Source: UBA2773 sp964458715
GTDB taxonomy: Bacteria > Patescibacteriota > Minisyncoccia > Moranbacterales > DUUL01
NCBI GenBank assembly: GCA_964458715.1
Contig: CAYWJP010000001.1
Span: forward strand, 1 to 64,000
Direction: 5' to 3'
Length of the DNA stretch: 64,000 bases
Shown: positions 17,106-24,904 of the stretch, one piece after another
How positions within the stretch are numbered: the first letter of the stretch is position 1
How the letters are laid out: each line of letters begins with the position of its first letter
The notes under the pieces: generated by a model
Database searches by the model: none
Seen by the model: the letters and a program-made list of their open reading frames with translations, nothing else
What the model was told of the DNA's origin: nothing
Program-made: the position numbers and the translations under genes

Positions 17106-17138
17106 TGTGCAATAAACTATTAAATTAAGTTAAAAATT

Positions 17139-17408
17139 ATGCCAATATTAGACGCCGCCAAAAAATACGTGAAAGTAACTGCTAGAAAAAACGCTTTCAA
17201 TAAAAAAACCAAACTTACAATGAAAAACGCTATTCGAAAAGTAAGCGATGCTATTCTAGTTAAAGATGTTACTGGAGCTGAAAAATTATTCAAATCCGCT
17301 CAACAAGCCATCGACAAAGCTATGAAAAAAGGAATTCTAAAGAAAAACACTGCTGCTCGAAGAAAATCAGTTTTAGTCAAAAAAATTGTCGCTTTGAAAA
17401 GCAAATAG
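17139..17408 (+). CDS. rpsT: 30S ribosomal protein S20
   Basis: The 89-aa, strongly basic, all-helical product is typical of S20, which binds 16S rRNA early in small-subunit assembly. Segments such as NAFNKKTKLTMKNAIRK and QQAIDKAMKKGILKKNTAARRKS match the family. It stands alone with its own promoter (17077-17105) and terminator (17446-17474), a common arrangement for rpsT. No Shine-Dalgarno is present. Confidence 0.93.
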   Translation: MPILDAAKKYVKVTARKNAFNKKTKLTMKNAIRKVSDAILVKDVTGAEKLFKSAQQAIDKAMKKGILKKNTAARRKSVLVKKIVALKSK

Positions 17409-17445
17409 AATTTTCCACTTACCACCGAATAATTTACACCATTTT

Positions 17446-17474
17446 AAAAACGTCACTCTCGAGTGACGTTTTTT
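17446..17474 (+). terminator. Rho-independent terminator of rpsT
   Basis: The inverted repeat AAAAACGTCACTC/GAGTGACGTTTTT with a 2-4 nt loop is followed by a T-rich tract. As it is symmetrical and lies between convergent genes, it can also serve the small minus-strand gene at 17500. Confidence 0.9.
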
Positions 17475-17499
17475 ATTTTTATTGTAGAAAATTATTTTG

Positions 17500-17676
17500 C
17501 TACACTCCCAGAAATTTGAGCAACTCAAACACCAAGAATGCCGGCCAGATAATTGCCTTCAAAAGACCAACTACTCCAGACCAGAAACCGGCTGCGACTG
17601 AGATATAATAAACCACAGCACCAATCGCTCCAAGTACATAGAAAACGCCTTCGCAATCCTCAGTATCACAACACAT
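17500..17676 (-). CDS. small membrane protein of unknown function
   Basis: The 58-aa product starts MCCDTEDCEG and is followed by one or two hydrophobic helices (VLGAIGAVVYYISVAAGFW and then LLKAIIWPAFLVFELLKF). Three Cys residues lie at the extreme N terminus (CC...C). A TTG at 17733 would extend it by 19 residues; the ATG at 17676, preceded by AAAGGGA, was preferred. Small proteins of this pattern recur in CPR genomes, but the function is unknown to me. It converges on rpsT and shares its terminator. Confidence 0.6.
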   Translation of the reverse strand: MCCDTEDCEGVFYVLGAIGAVVYYISVAAGFWSGVVGLLKAIIWPAFLVFELLKFLGV

Positions 17677-17735
17677 TTCCCTTTTTATAAAATTCCCCAC
17701 CCAAATATTAACAATCTCGAAACTACTCCCCAAAA

Positions 17736-17749
17736 ATAGACGCGTCTAT
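17736..17749. promoter_or_regulatory. 14-bp perfect palindrome upstream of small genes
   Basis: ATAGACGCGTCTAT is a perfect dyad with a rare CGCG centre. It sits between the divergent small genes at 17676 (-) and 17887 (+). It could be an operator, but no regulator is known. Confidence 0.35.
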
Positions 17750-17810
17750 AAAAACTGCTACCAACCTCTATTCATATTTTTGAGATAATCTTTAATTTAT
17801 AACTTATCTC

Positions 17811-17839
17811 TTGATTTTATCTTCGCAATTAGCTAGACT
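17811..17839 (+). promoter_or_regulatory. sigma70-type promoter for the 17887 gene
   Basis: TTGATT (17811-17816), a 17-bp spacer and TAGACT (17834-17839) lie 47 bp before the ATG. Confidence 0.6.
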
Positions 17840-17886
17840 AATTCATCGATTAACCAACAGCAACTTAACAGCCCGAGGAGAATATC

Positions 17887-18336
17887 ATGCTTCAATCATT
17901 CATGAAAAAACTTGCCGAAGTCGAACCATTCACTACCATCGCCGCTTTTATCATCCTCATTGACGAACCAAACACCTTTGAAATTCTTCAAAAATTCATT
18001 GCTACTTGCAAAACGAAACCCTGGAAAATTGATGGGATTAAAAGAGCTCTTTCTGGAAAACACCGTCAAGAAACACCTTGCGGTCCCAACGGGGGAACAA
18101 TAACAATCAAAGCCCTCTATCCCAAGGATATATTACTCAGCCAAGGGATAGGCAAGCCCTTTGAAGTTCTCAAATACCTAGAAAAAACTTCTGAGTGCGA
18201 AGAAGGTGAAATTGCATATGCAATAAAATCAACTTTTGTCGGCTCTACCGAAGAAACGCTTTGTTGCAAAAAAACTCCTGAAGGGCTTGTAATTTCTGGC
18301 TACAAAAAGCACACTCCTCGATCTAAATTTGATTAA
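17887..18336 (+). CDS. hypothetical protein, stand-alone gene with strong Shine-Dalgarno
   Basis: The 149-aa product is soluble and mixed alpha/beta, with paired Cys residues (TPCGPNGG near residue 79, TSECEEG near 105 and LCCKKTPEG near 123). I do not recognise a family. The start is well supported by GAGGAG eight bases before the ATG, unlike most core genes here. It has its own candidate promoter (17811-17839) and terminator (18361-18397), so it is monocistronic. Confidence 0.65.
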   Translation: MLQSFMKKLAEVEPFTTIAAFIILIDEPNTFEILQKFIATCKTKPWKIDGIKRALSGKHRQETPCGPNGGTITIKALYPKDILLSQGIGKPFEVLKYLEKTSECEEGEIAYAIKSTFVGSTEETLCCKKTPEGLVISGYKKHTPRSKFD

Positions 18337-18360
18337 CCCAACTCGAAATAAACCTATTTC

Positions 18361-18397
18361 AAAAAGCCTGTTACGCTATCATGTGAACAGGCTTTTT
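18361..18397 (+). terminator. Rho-independent terminator after the 17887 gene
   Basis: Arms AAAAAGCCTGTT and AACAGGCTTTTT flank a 13-nt loop. The T-run is at the 3' side, and the symmetrical A-run lets it act for the convergent GIY-YIG gene as well. Confidence 0.88.
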
Positions 18398-18414
18398 GAC
18401 TCCCTGAATAATTT

Positions 18415-18657
18415 TTATTCTACAATCAATTCCAACTTTTGAGATTTAGTTAGTTTTTTAATCCGAAATTCTTCCGCGGAAGCCTTGGCTCTGTTTTTAA
18501 AATTAGCCGAATAAACCATTTTTACTGGCCGTCGAGACGAGGTGTACTTTGCTCCCAGCTTAGAATCATTATGCTCGGCAATTCTCCGCTTTAAATCCGT
18601 AGTAATCCCCGCATACAAACTTCCGTCTGCACACTCAACAATATAGACGTAATACAT
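18415..18657 (-). CDS. GIY-YIG nuclease domain protein (YhbQ/UPF0213-like)
   Basis: The 80-aa product is a single GIY-YIG domain: YYVYIVECADGSLYAGIT (residues 2-19) holds the two tyrosine-centred strands, followed by DLKRRIAEHN with the catalytic Arg and the C-terminal EEFRIKKLTKSQK. Such stand-alone domains are small structure-selective nucleases of poorly known role. It converges on the preceding gene across the 18361 terminator. Confidence 0.88.
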   Translation of the reverse strand: MYYVYIVECADGSLYAGITTDLKRRIAEHNDSKLGAKYTSSRRPVKMVYSANFKNRAKASAEEFRIKKLTKSQKLELIVE

Positions 18658-18816
18658 ATTTCACTTTCAAAATAAAAATTTCAATTAATTATTATTATAC
18701 CACTCTTTTGAATTTTAATATTCTTTAGTATATCTTTATTCAAAAATCTTTCTAAAAATAGATACCTGTTATTAAAACATTGTAAATTAAGTAATTGAAA
18801 ATTTTTTGGATAGCAT

Positions 18817-18848
18817 AAAAGGGTTTGATTAGATTACCAAACCCTTTT
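18817..18848 (-). terminator. hairpin terminator after the 63-aa gene
   Basis: Arms AAAAGGGTTTG and CAAACCCTTTT flank a 10-nt loop, 26 bp beyond the stop of the minus-strand 63-aa gene. The T tract is short on the minus strand and better on the plus strand. Confidence 0.6.
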
Positions 18849-18873
18849 AATTTTTTGTTGATGAAAATTTAAC

Positions 18874-19065
18874 TTATTTCCCTCCTCCCAAAGGACGACA
18901 AGCAATTTTTTCTATTTGACGTTTGATCTCCCTTACAGAAGACAATATCGTCAATAATTCATCGGACTTAGAATTTTGAATTATCAGATTTTTATTTCTA
19001 TAAATTTTTCTGGATAATTCTTCAGATACAAACGCAATTTTTTCAACGATGCCCACTTCAGCCAT
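18874..19065 (-). CDS. small hypothetical protein with its own regulated promoter
   Basis: The 63-aa product is mostly helical (VREIKRQIEKIA), charged and Cys-poor, and ends in Gly-Gly-Gly-Lys. It has no recognised family. The start is well supported by GGGAGGA seven bases upstream. It has a near-consensus promoter (19140-19112), an inverted repeat overlapping the -35 box (19131-19160) and a downstream hairpin, so it looks like a regulated monocistronic gene. Confidence 0.6.
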   Translation of the reverse strand: MAEVGIVEKIAFVSEELSRKIYRNKNLIIQNSKSDELLTILSSVREIKRQIEKIACRPLGGGK

Positions 19066-19111
19066 AATTTCCTCCCAAAAATCATTTATAGTTTAATTTT
19101 CCAATTTTTTA

Positions 19112-19140
19112 ACTATAGCACAAAAACAGTAAAATGTCAA
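19112..19140 (-). promoter_or_regulatory. strong sigma70-type promoter of the 63-aa gene
   Basis: On the minus strand TTGACA (19140-19135), a 17-bp spacer and TATAGT (19117-19112) match the consensus closely, about 46 bp before the ATG. Confidence 0.8.
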
Positions 19141-19160
19141 TAGAATAGTATTGACATTTT
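19131..19160. promoter_or_regulatory. operator-like inverted repeat over the -35 box
   Basis: The 12-nt perfect arms AAAATGTCAATA and TATTGACATTTT are separated by 6 bp. The -35 hexamer of the 63-aa gene lies inside one arm, the geometry expected for a repressor site. No regulator gene is adjacent. Confidence 0.55.
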
Positions 19161-19178
19161 CCTAATATTGTTCAGCTT

Positions 19179-20495
19179 TTATTTACTTTTGATCTCTTTA
19201 ATTCCTCCTGGCATATATTTCTGTAAAACTTCAGGTATTTTGACTGAACCATCGGCTTGTTGGAAATTTTCCAAAATCGCGATGATAAACCGCGGAGATG
19301 GAATTGCCGTATTATTCAACATAAACACATATTTCCTGTTTCCTTCTTCATCTTTATATTTAACCTTCAATCTACGAGCTTGCCAATCCAAGAAATTTGA
19401 AGCACTTCCAGTCTCGCCATAACCGTTTCTTGATGGCAACCAAGCTTCTAAATCGAACATTCGATACTTACCCGCTCCCATATCACCAGTGCAAATTTCC
19501 AAGACCCTGTAGGGTAAACCAATTTCTCGATGAAGTTCTTTGGAGATTTCCAGCATTTCTCGATGTAATTCCTCGGCTGCTTTGATATTAGCTTCACACA
19601 AACAAACCTGTTCGACTTTCATAAACTCATGAACTCGATACAGTCCTTTGGTATCTTTTCCATAAGAGCCAATCTCGCTCCTATAGCAAGGAGAAAATCC
19701 ACACAATTTCAAAGGCAATTGTTTGATGTCCAAAGTCTCGCCAGAATGATAAGCCAACAAAGAAGGCTCAGCTGTTCCAATTAAAAATTTATCTTCTTTA
19801 TTAGATTCTCCGTCGACTTCCACTTCTTTATTGGCGATTTTATAAACTTCGTCTTTTTCTTCATCAAAACTCTTTCCGGCAAAATAACCGCTACCAAATA
19901 AAACGTATTCTTTGACCAAGGTTGGTGGAATCATTGGCGAAAATCCCTTAGCAATTAATTTTTCCAAAGCATACATCATTAAAGCCATTTGCAAACTAAC
20001 TCCCTCATTTTTCATATAGTAACCTCTATACCCAGAAACTTTTACGCCTCGTTCAAAATCAACAATATCTAAATCTTTCCCTAGCTGTAGATGATCTTTA
20101 GGCTCAAAATCGAACTTAGTCGGTTCGCCTTCCTTCTCCACTTCCAAATTCTCGCTTTCATCTTTTCCAACTGGAACATCACTAGCGGTAATTACTGGAA
20201 CTTGAACCATTAAGTTCATATATTCATCTTCCATTCCTTTTAATTCTTTTTCGATTTTCCCGACTTTTTCTTTCAATTCTTTTCCTTCAGAAATTTGTTC
20301 ATCGGTTGGTCGATTGCCTTGAGTAGACTTAGCTAATTCATTTCTTTGAGATCGAAGTTTGTCCAATTCAGTCATCAAAGCTCGTCGCTCTTGATCAATT
20401 TCTAAAAGTCGATCTAAATCAAGATCTATATTTTTATTTTTTGCCGCCTTGGCTATGGCCTCAGCATTTTCTCGAATAAATTTTATGTCTAACAT
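19179..20495 (-). CDS. serS: seryl-tRNA synthetase
   Basis: The 438-aa class II synthetase charges tRNA-Ser. The N-terminal long coiled coil (about residues 30-105) binds the tRNA long variable arm. Motif 2 is around CYRSEIGSYGKDTKGLYRVHEF (split over about 265-286) and motif 3 is around NNTAIPSPRFIIAILEN (about 398-414). Length is normal. It is downstream of the deoxyribosyltransferase-like and rsmG genes on the same strand. Confidence 0.96.
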   Translation of the reverse strand: MLDIKFIRENAEAIAKAAKNKNIDLDLDRLLEIDQERRALMTELDKLRSQRNELAKSTQGNRPTDEQISEGKELKEKVGKIEKELKGMEDEYMNLMVQVPVITASDVPVGKDESENLEVEKEGEPTKFDFEPKDHLQLGKDLDIVDFERGVKVSGYRGYYMKNEGVSLQMALMMYALEKLIAKGFSPMIPPTLVKEYVLFGSGYFAGKSFDEEKDEVYKIANKEVEVDGESNKEDKFLIGTAEPSLLAYHSGETLDIKQLPLKLCGFSPCYRSEIGSYGKDTKGLYRVHEFMKVEQVCLCEANIKAAEELHREMLEISKELHREIGLPYRVLEICTGDMGAGKYRMFDLEAWLPSRNGYGETGSASNFLDWQARRLKVKYKDEEGNRKYVFMLNNTAIPSPRFIIAILENFQQADGSVKIPEVLQKYMPGGIKEIKSK

Positions 20496-20545
20496 GATAA
20501 ATTTTATAATTTTTAATTTTGTAATTTTTAAATAAATATTAAATG

Positions 20546-20998
20546 CTAATTTTTAATTTTATCTAAATCTCCGTTTAAGATTATCGTTTTCATCGCCATG
20601 ATTTCATCCTTATAACCCATTTCAGGAATTTCATTTAATAAAAATATTTTTTTATTCAAAACATGAGCAAAGCCCATTTCAAGGAAAGTATTTCCACCGA
20701 TGTAACCTAAAATTCCTTTTTTCTCCATGTTTAAAATAAGAATAGCATCCATTTCCTTAATTTTCTTATAATAAAGCCTGATGACATCGTCGTTAATTTT
20801 CCGCAAAGCGCTTTCTCGAAATTTCTTATCACCGTTAACATCTTTTTCTTTTAAAAAATCTTCCATTGTCAATTCTCCATCAATGATTCGCTTGCTAGTC
20901 AAAGGAATATCGACTACGTGCCCAACCTTAACTAATTTATCATTAGCCTCTTTTATGTCATAAGTAAAATCTATACTTCCACAAATTGCAATCTTCAT
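20546..20998 (-). CDS. nucleoside 2-deoxyribosyltransferase-like protein
   Basis: The 150-aa product has the small Rossmann-like layout of the family: an N-terminal MKIAICGSIDFTYDI, a middle segment MDAILILNMEKKGILGYIGGNTFLEMGFAHVL (quoted in parts: GNTFLEMGFAH at about residues 103-113) with the conserved Glu, and a short C-terminal helix. Members act on nucleosides or nucleotides, but this branch is not characterised. Its ATG overlaps the rsmG stop (ATGA), so the two genes are coupled. Confidence 0.65.
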   Translation of the reverse strand: MKIAICGSIDFTYDIKEANDKLVKVGHVVDIPLTSKRIIDGELTMEDFLKEKDVNGDKKFRESALRKINDDVIRLYYKKIKEMDAILILNMEKKGILGYIGGNTFLEMGFAHVLNKKIFLLNEIPEMGYKDEIMAMKTIILNGDLDKIKN

Positions 20999-21621
20999 AA
21001 ACTCGATCTTGAAAGATACAAAACTTTTCTATCGATAAAATATTCTTCCGAAAAATACTTTCCAATTTTATATTCCACTACTTTTTCTAAAATATTTTTA
21101 TCTTTAATGTTGGCCGTTTCGCCAAAATACAAAATTCCATTTTCCAATTCATGCCGGCTTTCTTTACGCAGATTTTTTCGAACTAATCCCGCAAATTTAT
21201 CCAAAGAACAAACCGAGCGACCAACCACAAAATCGAATTGACCCTCTAATTCTTCTCCTCGAAGATTTCTAGTTCCGACATTAGTTAGCTCTAGTCCTTT
21301 GACAATCTCTTCAATTACTTTAATTTTCTTTCCGATTGAATCGACTAAACTAAATTTCACTTTTGGAAAAAGAATCGCCAAAGGAATTCCGGGAAATCCT
21401 CCACCAGTTCCCAAATCCAGAACGGTTGTCTCGGGTTTAAAATCAATAATTTTAGCAATTGCCAAAGCATTCAGGATGTGTCGTTCATAGAGATTTTCGA
21501 TGTCCTTTCGGGAGATCAAATTTACTTTCTCATTCCATTCGGCATAAAGTTTCCCGGCTTTTTCAAATTGCTCTTTTTGCTTTTCCGTCAAGTCGGGAAA
21601 ATACTTTAAAATTAAATCCAT
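20995..21621 (-). CDS. rsmG: 16S rRNA (guanine527-N7)-methyltransferase
   Basis: The 208-aa SAM-dependent methyltransferase modifies G527 of 16S rRNA. Motif I is VLDLGTGGGFPGIPLAILFP at about residues 67-86. SLVDSIGKKIKVIEE follows with the adenine-binding acidic residue, and the N-terminal YAEWNEKVNLISRKDIENLYERHI is diagnostic when read in pieces (EKVNLISR, ERHILNAL). It terminates with TGA overlapping the next ATG, which shows that UGA is a stop in this genome. Confidence 0.94.
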   Translation of the reverse strand: MDLILKYFPDLTEKQKEQFEKAGKLYAEWNEKVNLISRKDIENLYERHILNALAIAKIIDFKPETTVLDLGTGGGFPGIPLAILFPKVKFSLVDSIGKKIKVIEEIVKGLELTNVGTRNLRGEELEGQFDFVVGRSVCSLDKFAGLVRKNLRKESRHELENGILYFGETANIKDKNILEKVVEYKIGKYFSEEYFIDRKVLYLSRSSL

Positions 21622-21735
21622 ATTTAAGTTAGTTTACAATTTACAATTTTCCTCACCGCGGCGAGTCATTCAATTTTAAAATGATTTAATTTTCAATGAC
21701 TCCAGACTTTACGAACTTTCTAACTTTCCAACTTT
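21622..21735. repeat. mixed repeat block between lysS and rsmG
   Basis: The gap holds a partial family C arm (AAAATGATTTAATTTTCAATGA), a short GC-rich core (CACCGCGGCGAG near 21653) and a family B arm at 21697-21737 (ACTTTACGAACTTTCTAAC). The family B arm matches copies near 28600 and 9640. Confidence 0.45.
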
Positions 21736-23172
21736 CTACTTCCGTGGCTTCATCAAAGGAAATATTTGACACTCCCTGGCAGTTTTATTCATCAAAAAAG
21801 AAAATACCCGTTCACTCATCCCAAACCCACAGGTAGGAGGCATACCATACTCCAGGGCCTCAACAAAATCTCGGTCATGCATTTGAGCTTCGTCATCTCC
21901 AGCATCTCGCATTTTTTGCTGCTCTTCAAATCTCTCGGCTTGATCAATCGGATCATTTAATTCAGAATAACCATTTCCCAATTCACTACCAGCTATTAAA
22001 ACATGGAATCTTTCCACTAAATTAGGATTGTCTTTTTTCTTTTTAGCTAAAGGAGAAACCTCTAGTGGTTCATTAACCAAGAATCCTGGCCCAGCAATTT
22101 GCTTTCGACAATATTTCCAAAGATTATCTACGGCTCGCGCTCGATTTAAATCTTTTTCATATTTAACTCCTAATTCCTCAAGCTTAGCTTCGATTTCTTT
22201 TATATCGGCCGTAACAATATCTACTCCTGTTTTTTCTTTAATAGTCTCAGCATAGTCATACTGTTTCCACTCAGCGCCTAAATCCACTTCAAAATCTCTA
22301 ATTTTAAACTTCAAAGTTCCAAAAGTCTCTTTAGCCACATATTGATAAAGCTCTTTCACCAATTCCATTCCTTTTTCATAATTAGCATAAGCCCAATAAA
22401 ATTCCATCTGAGTATAATCTTGGAGATGTTCATAATCCATTCCCTCATTTCGAAATTGTCGACCAATTTCAAAAGTTTTTTCAAGTCCAGCCACCATCAA
22501 TCTTTTTTGCCAAAGCTCTCCCATCGAAATTCGAAGATAAACATCCATATCCAAAGCTTTATGATGAGTAGCAAAAGGATCAGCATCCGCTCCACCCGGA
22601 GTAGTTTCTAATACTGGAGTCTCCACTTCAATAAATTTTCTTTTCTTCAAAAAATCTCGAGTAGCATTCCAAAATTTGTCCTTCTTAATTATCATCTCTC
22701 GAACGTCATCATTAAAAAGAATATCCAAATATCTTTTTCGGAATTTTTCCTCTTCATCTTGCAAGGCCTTGTGTTTATCTGGCAATGGCAAAATTGATTT
22801 AGAAAGTAGAGTTATTTTTTTAATCAAAATCGACTTCTCTTCCTTTTTAGTATCGAATCTTTCTCCCTCCACTCCAACAAAATCTCCAATGTCTAAATTT
22901 TTGACCCAAAATTTATAATCTCCGTCAAATTCTTTTTTATTGAAAACCACCTGAATTCTTCCACAAACATCTTGAATATGAAGAAAAGCGATGTTTCCCA
23001 TGTCTCGAAACAACATAATTCTTCCAGCAATTTTGGCCGATTCTCCAAATTCCTTTTTTAAAACATCTTTAGAGCATTCTTTTTCGAATGGCCCCGCTGG
23101 ATAAGGATCAATTCCGGTTTCCACAAAATTCTGTAATTTTTTAATTTTTTCTTGTTTTATATCTTCAAGCAT
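21736..23172 (-). CDS. lysS: lysyl-tRNA synthetase, class II
   Basis: The 478-aa enzyme has the N-terminal anticodon-binding OB fold (IAGRIMLFRDMGNIAFLHIQ at about 44-63) and the catalytic core. Motif 2 lies around EIGRQFRNEGMDYEHLQDYT (about 240-259). Motif 3 is represented by the C-terminal GMPPTCGFGMSERVF segment. Length is slightly shorter than E. coli LysS. It is first in the rsmG-serS direction after a 110-bp repeat block and may be transcribed with them. Confidence 0.95.
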   Translation of the reverse strand: MLEDIKQEKIKKLQNFVETGIDPYPAGPFEKECSKDVLKKEFGESAKIAGRIMLFRDMGNIAFLHIQDVCGRIQVVFNKKEFDGDYKFWVKNLDIGDFVGVEGERFDTKKEEKSILIKKITLLSKSILPLPDKHKALQDEEEKFRKRYLDILFNDDVREMIIKKDKFWNATRDFLKKRKFIEVETPVLETTPGGADADPFATHHKALDMDVYLRISMGELWQKRLMVAGLEKTFEIGRQFRNEGMDYEHLQDYTQMEFYWAYANYEKGMELVKELYQYVAKETFGTLKFKIRDFEVDLGAEWKQYDYAETIKEKTGVDIVTADIKEIEAKLEELGVKYEKDLNRARAVDNLWKYCRKQIAGPGFLVNEPLEVSPLAKKKKDNPNLVERFHVLIAGSELGNGYSELNDPIDQAERFEEQQKMRDAGDDEAQMHDRDFVEALEYGMPPTCGFGMSERVFSFLMNKTARECQIFPLMKPRK

Positions 23173-23319
23173 TTTCTTGTTTACAAGTTAATAGTATTTT
23201 GGTTACGATAAAGGCATTGTAACAAATGAATAGGCCTAAGTCTAGATAATACAATTTTATAAATTATTTTAACTTATATCTTTAAATTCTTCTCGACTTC
23301 CTTGATTTTTAATAATAAT

Positions 23320-23850
23320 TTAGAATTTTTTTAATTTCCAAAAATAACCTCTCCTCTCCATAAAATAATCAATTAATAAGCCATTTAAAATTGAAAATAA
23401 TATTATATATACAGAAAGTATTAAAGTAAATATTGGACCGAAATAATAAATGGTTATTGGTAAAAAGGGTATTTTAACATTTCGATTATAAAGAAAAACT
23501 GCTATTAAAGACTCTTTCATTCCTTTTTCTTTTAAGTCTTTAAGAAGCGGAAATAAAAGATAGGGTGGACCTGAAACCAATATTCCAAAAATAATTGAAT
23601 AAAATAATCCTTTTTTTCCAGAGTTTTCTCCTAAATATCTAACAACTTTATTAATTTTAAAATATCTATTAACCAAAAAAGTTATCAATAAAATTAATAA
23701 AAAAATCGGAAATATTTTTATCAGAACTGTTATGGTGTTTTGAATTCCAGTCCTAGCAAAATTTGCATTAAAAAAACTAACGACTAAATAAACTGCCGAA
23801 ACTATTAATAAAAACTTATAGCTATTTTTTATTTTTGCAAAAGAAATCAT
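23320..23850 (-). CDS. permease half-protein, C-terminal half (DUF318-like)
   Basis: The 176-aa protein has four to five membrane helices and a cytoplasmic tail (MERRGYFWKLKKF). It resembles the second half of predicted permeases of the DUF318/ArsP-type family, with the substrate-site-like loop GILVSGPPYLLFPLLKDLKEK at about 91-111 (only GPPYLLFPLL is clearly conserved). Its ATG overlaps the stop of the 140-aa gene (ATGA). The two probably form one heteromeric transporter; substrate unknown. Confidence 0.6.
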   Translation of the reverse strand: MISFAKIKNSYKFLLIVSAVYLVVSFFNANFARTGIQNTITVLIKIFPIFLLILLITFLVNRYFKINKVVRYLGENSGKKGLFYSIIFGILVSGPPYLLFPLLKDLKEKGMKESLIAVFLYNRNVKIPFLPITIYYFGPIFTLILSVYIILFSILNGLLIDYFMERRGYFWKLKKF

Positions 23851-24269
23851 AAAGAATCAATAAAATTTAAAGTACCAACCGTTAAAATAGCAATAATAAT
23901 AGCAAAAAAGAAGCATATCAAATTTCTTACAATGGCAAATTTCTTGCCTAAATTAAAAATCTCCAAAGGTAGCATAGCCACTCCAACCGTTGACCAAGCC
24001 AAAATAAAAGCAGTAACTGCTATCAAACTAACTCCCTGATTCATTAATTCTCCGCCCACGATAAAACTAGTAATTGGTATTCCGAAAGAAACACTTCCAG
24101 CTAAAGCTCCTGCTAGAGGATCTAAAAATAAATTTCCAGTAAAAATAGTTGGCGCATATTTTTCTAATACAGGACTAAGTAAATTAACCAATAACAAAAT
24201 CCCTATCATTATTGGCAATGAGGTTTTAAGCGAATCAAAGGATTTTAAAAAAGCTTGCTTGGTATCCAT
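23847..24269 (-). CDS. permease half-protein, N-terminal half (DUF318-like)
   Basis: The 140-aa protein has about four membrane helices. The first half of the permease repeat is seen in GALAGSVSFGIPITSFI and GVSLIAVTAFILAWSTVG at about 77-115, mirroring the loop of the downstream gene. It ends in TGA, overlapping the downstream start by 4 bp, so the two are translated together. Usually the two halves are one polypeptide of about 300 aa; here they are separate, and each is intact in itself. Confidence 0.6.
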   Translation of the reverse strand: MDTKQAFLKSFDSLKTSLPIMIGILLLVNLLSPVLEKYAPTIFTGNLFLDPLAGALAGSVSFGIPITSFIVGGELMNQGVSLIAVTAFILAWSTVGVAMLPLEIFNLGKKFAIVRNLICFFFAIIIAILTVGTLNFIDSL

Positions 24270-24274
24270 ATTTT

Positions 24275-24832
24275 TTATATTTTTCTTAATTTCCTCGATT
24301 TTTTACGATAATCAGGAATTCGTTGAGCCACTAACGCCCAAAAATTTTGAGAATGATTCATCTCTTGCAAATGACAAAGTTCGTGAGCAATTAAATAATC
24401 CACTAAATCATCTGGCAAAAACAAAATTCGATAATTAAAATTCAAATTATTCTGACTAGAACAACTTCCCCAGCGAGTTTTTTGATCACGAATAGCAATT
24501 TTATTAAGTGGAAAATTATAGAACTGATTTATTTCCTGCACTCGCTCTTTCACTAAAGCTCGAGCTCGTTCTTTATTTCTCAAATAATCGTTTCTGCTAC
24601 CCCAACCCAAAAGATTGGAAATTTTTTTAGATTTTAAGACTTCTAAATTTTTTAAAACCCAATCTTTGTTTTTTAAAAAAAACTTTTCCGCCTTTCTTTG
24701 GCTAACAAACCAAGGATGCGTTACTAAAAAATCATGATTGTTTTTCAGAGTAATTTTAATTCCCTTGGACTGTTTATTTTTTTTAAAAACACATTCAATT
24801 TGATGGCCCTCCAGTTCAATTTTTATTTTCAT
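24275..24832 (-). CDS. YgjP-like zinc metallopeptidase (M48-related, DUF45)
   Basis: The 185-aa protein carries the metal site AHELCHLQEMNHSQNFW at about residues 148-164, with HExxH and the distal His. The preceding TRWGSCSSQNNLNFNYRI segment is diagnostic for the YgjP family. ATG 24832 was preferred to a TTG 15 bp upstream. It is located 5 bp upstream of the split permease in the direction of transcription. The biological substrate of this family is poorly defined. Confidence 0.88.
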   Translation of the reverse strand: MKIKIELEGHQIECVFKKNKQSKGIKITLKNNHDFLVTHPWFVSQRKAEKFFLKNKDWVLKNLEVLKSKKISNLLGWGSRNDYLRNKERARALVKERVQEINQFYNFPLNKIAIRDQKTRWGSCSSQNNLNFNYRILFLPDDLVDYLIAHELCHLQEMNHSQNFWALVAQRIPDYRKKSRKLRKI

Positions 24833-24904
24833 AAATCTTTTTAACAAAAGAGCATGAAATCATGCTCAATTTAATTTTAATGTCTTTACTGACATAACAC
24901 TAGT

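Noticed and set aside
22342..22918. plus-strand frames over lysS
   Set aside because: They mirror the lysS coding strand, show no independent start signals and are Ser/Phe-rich artefacts.
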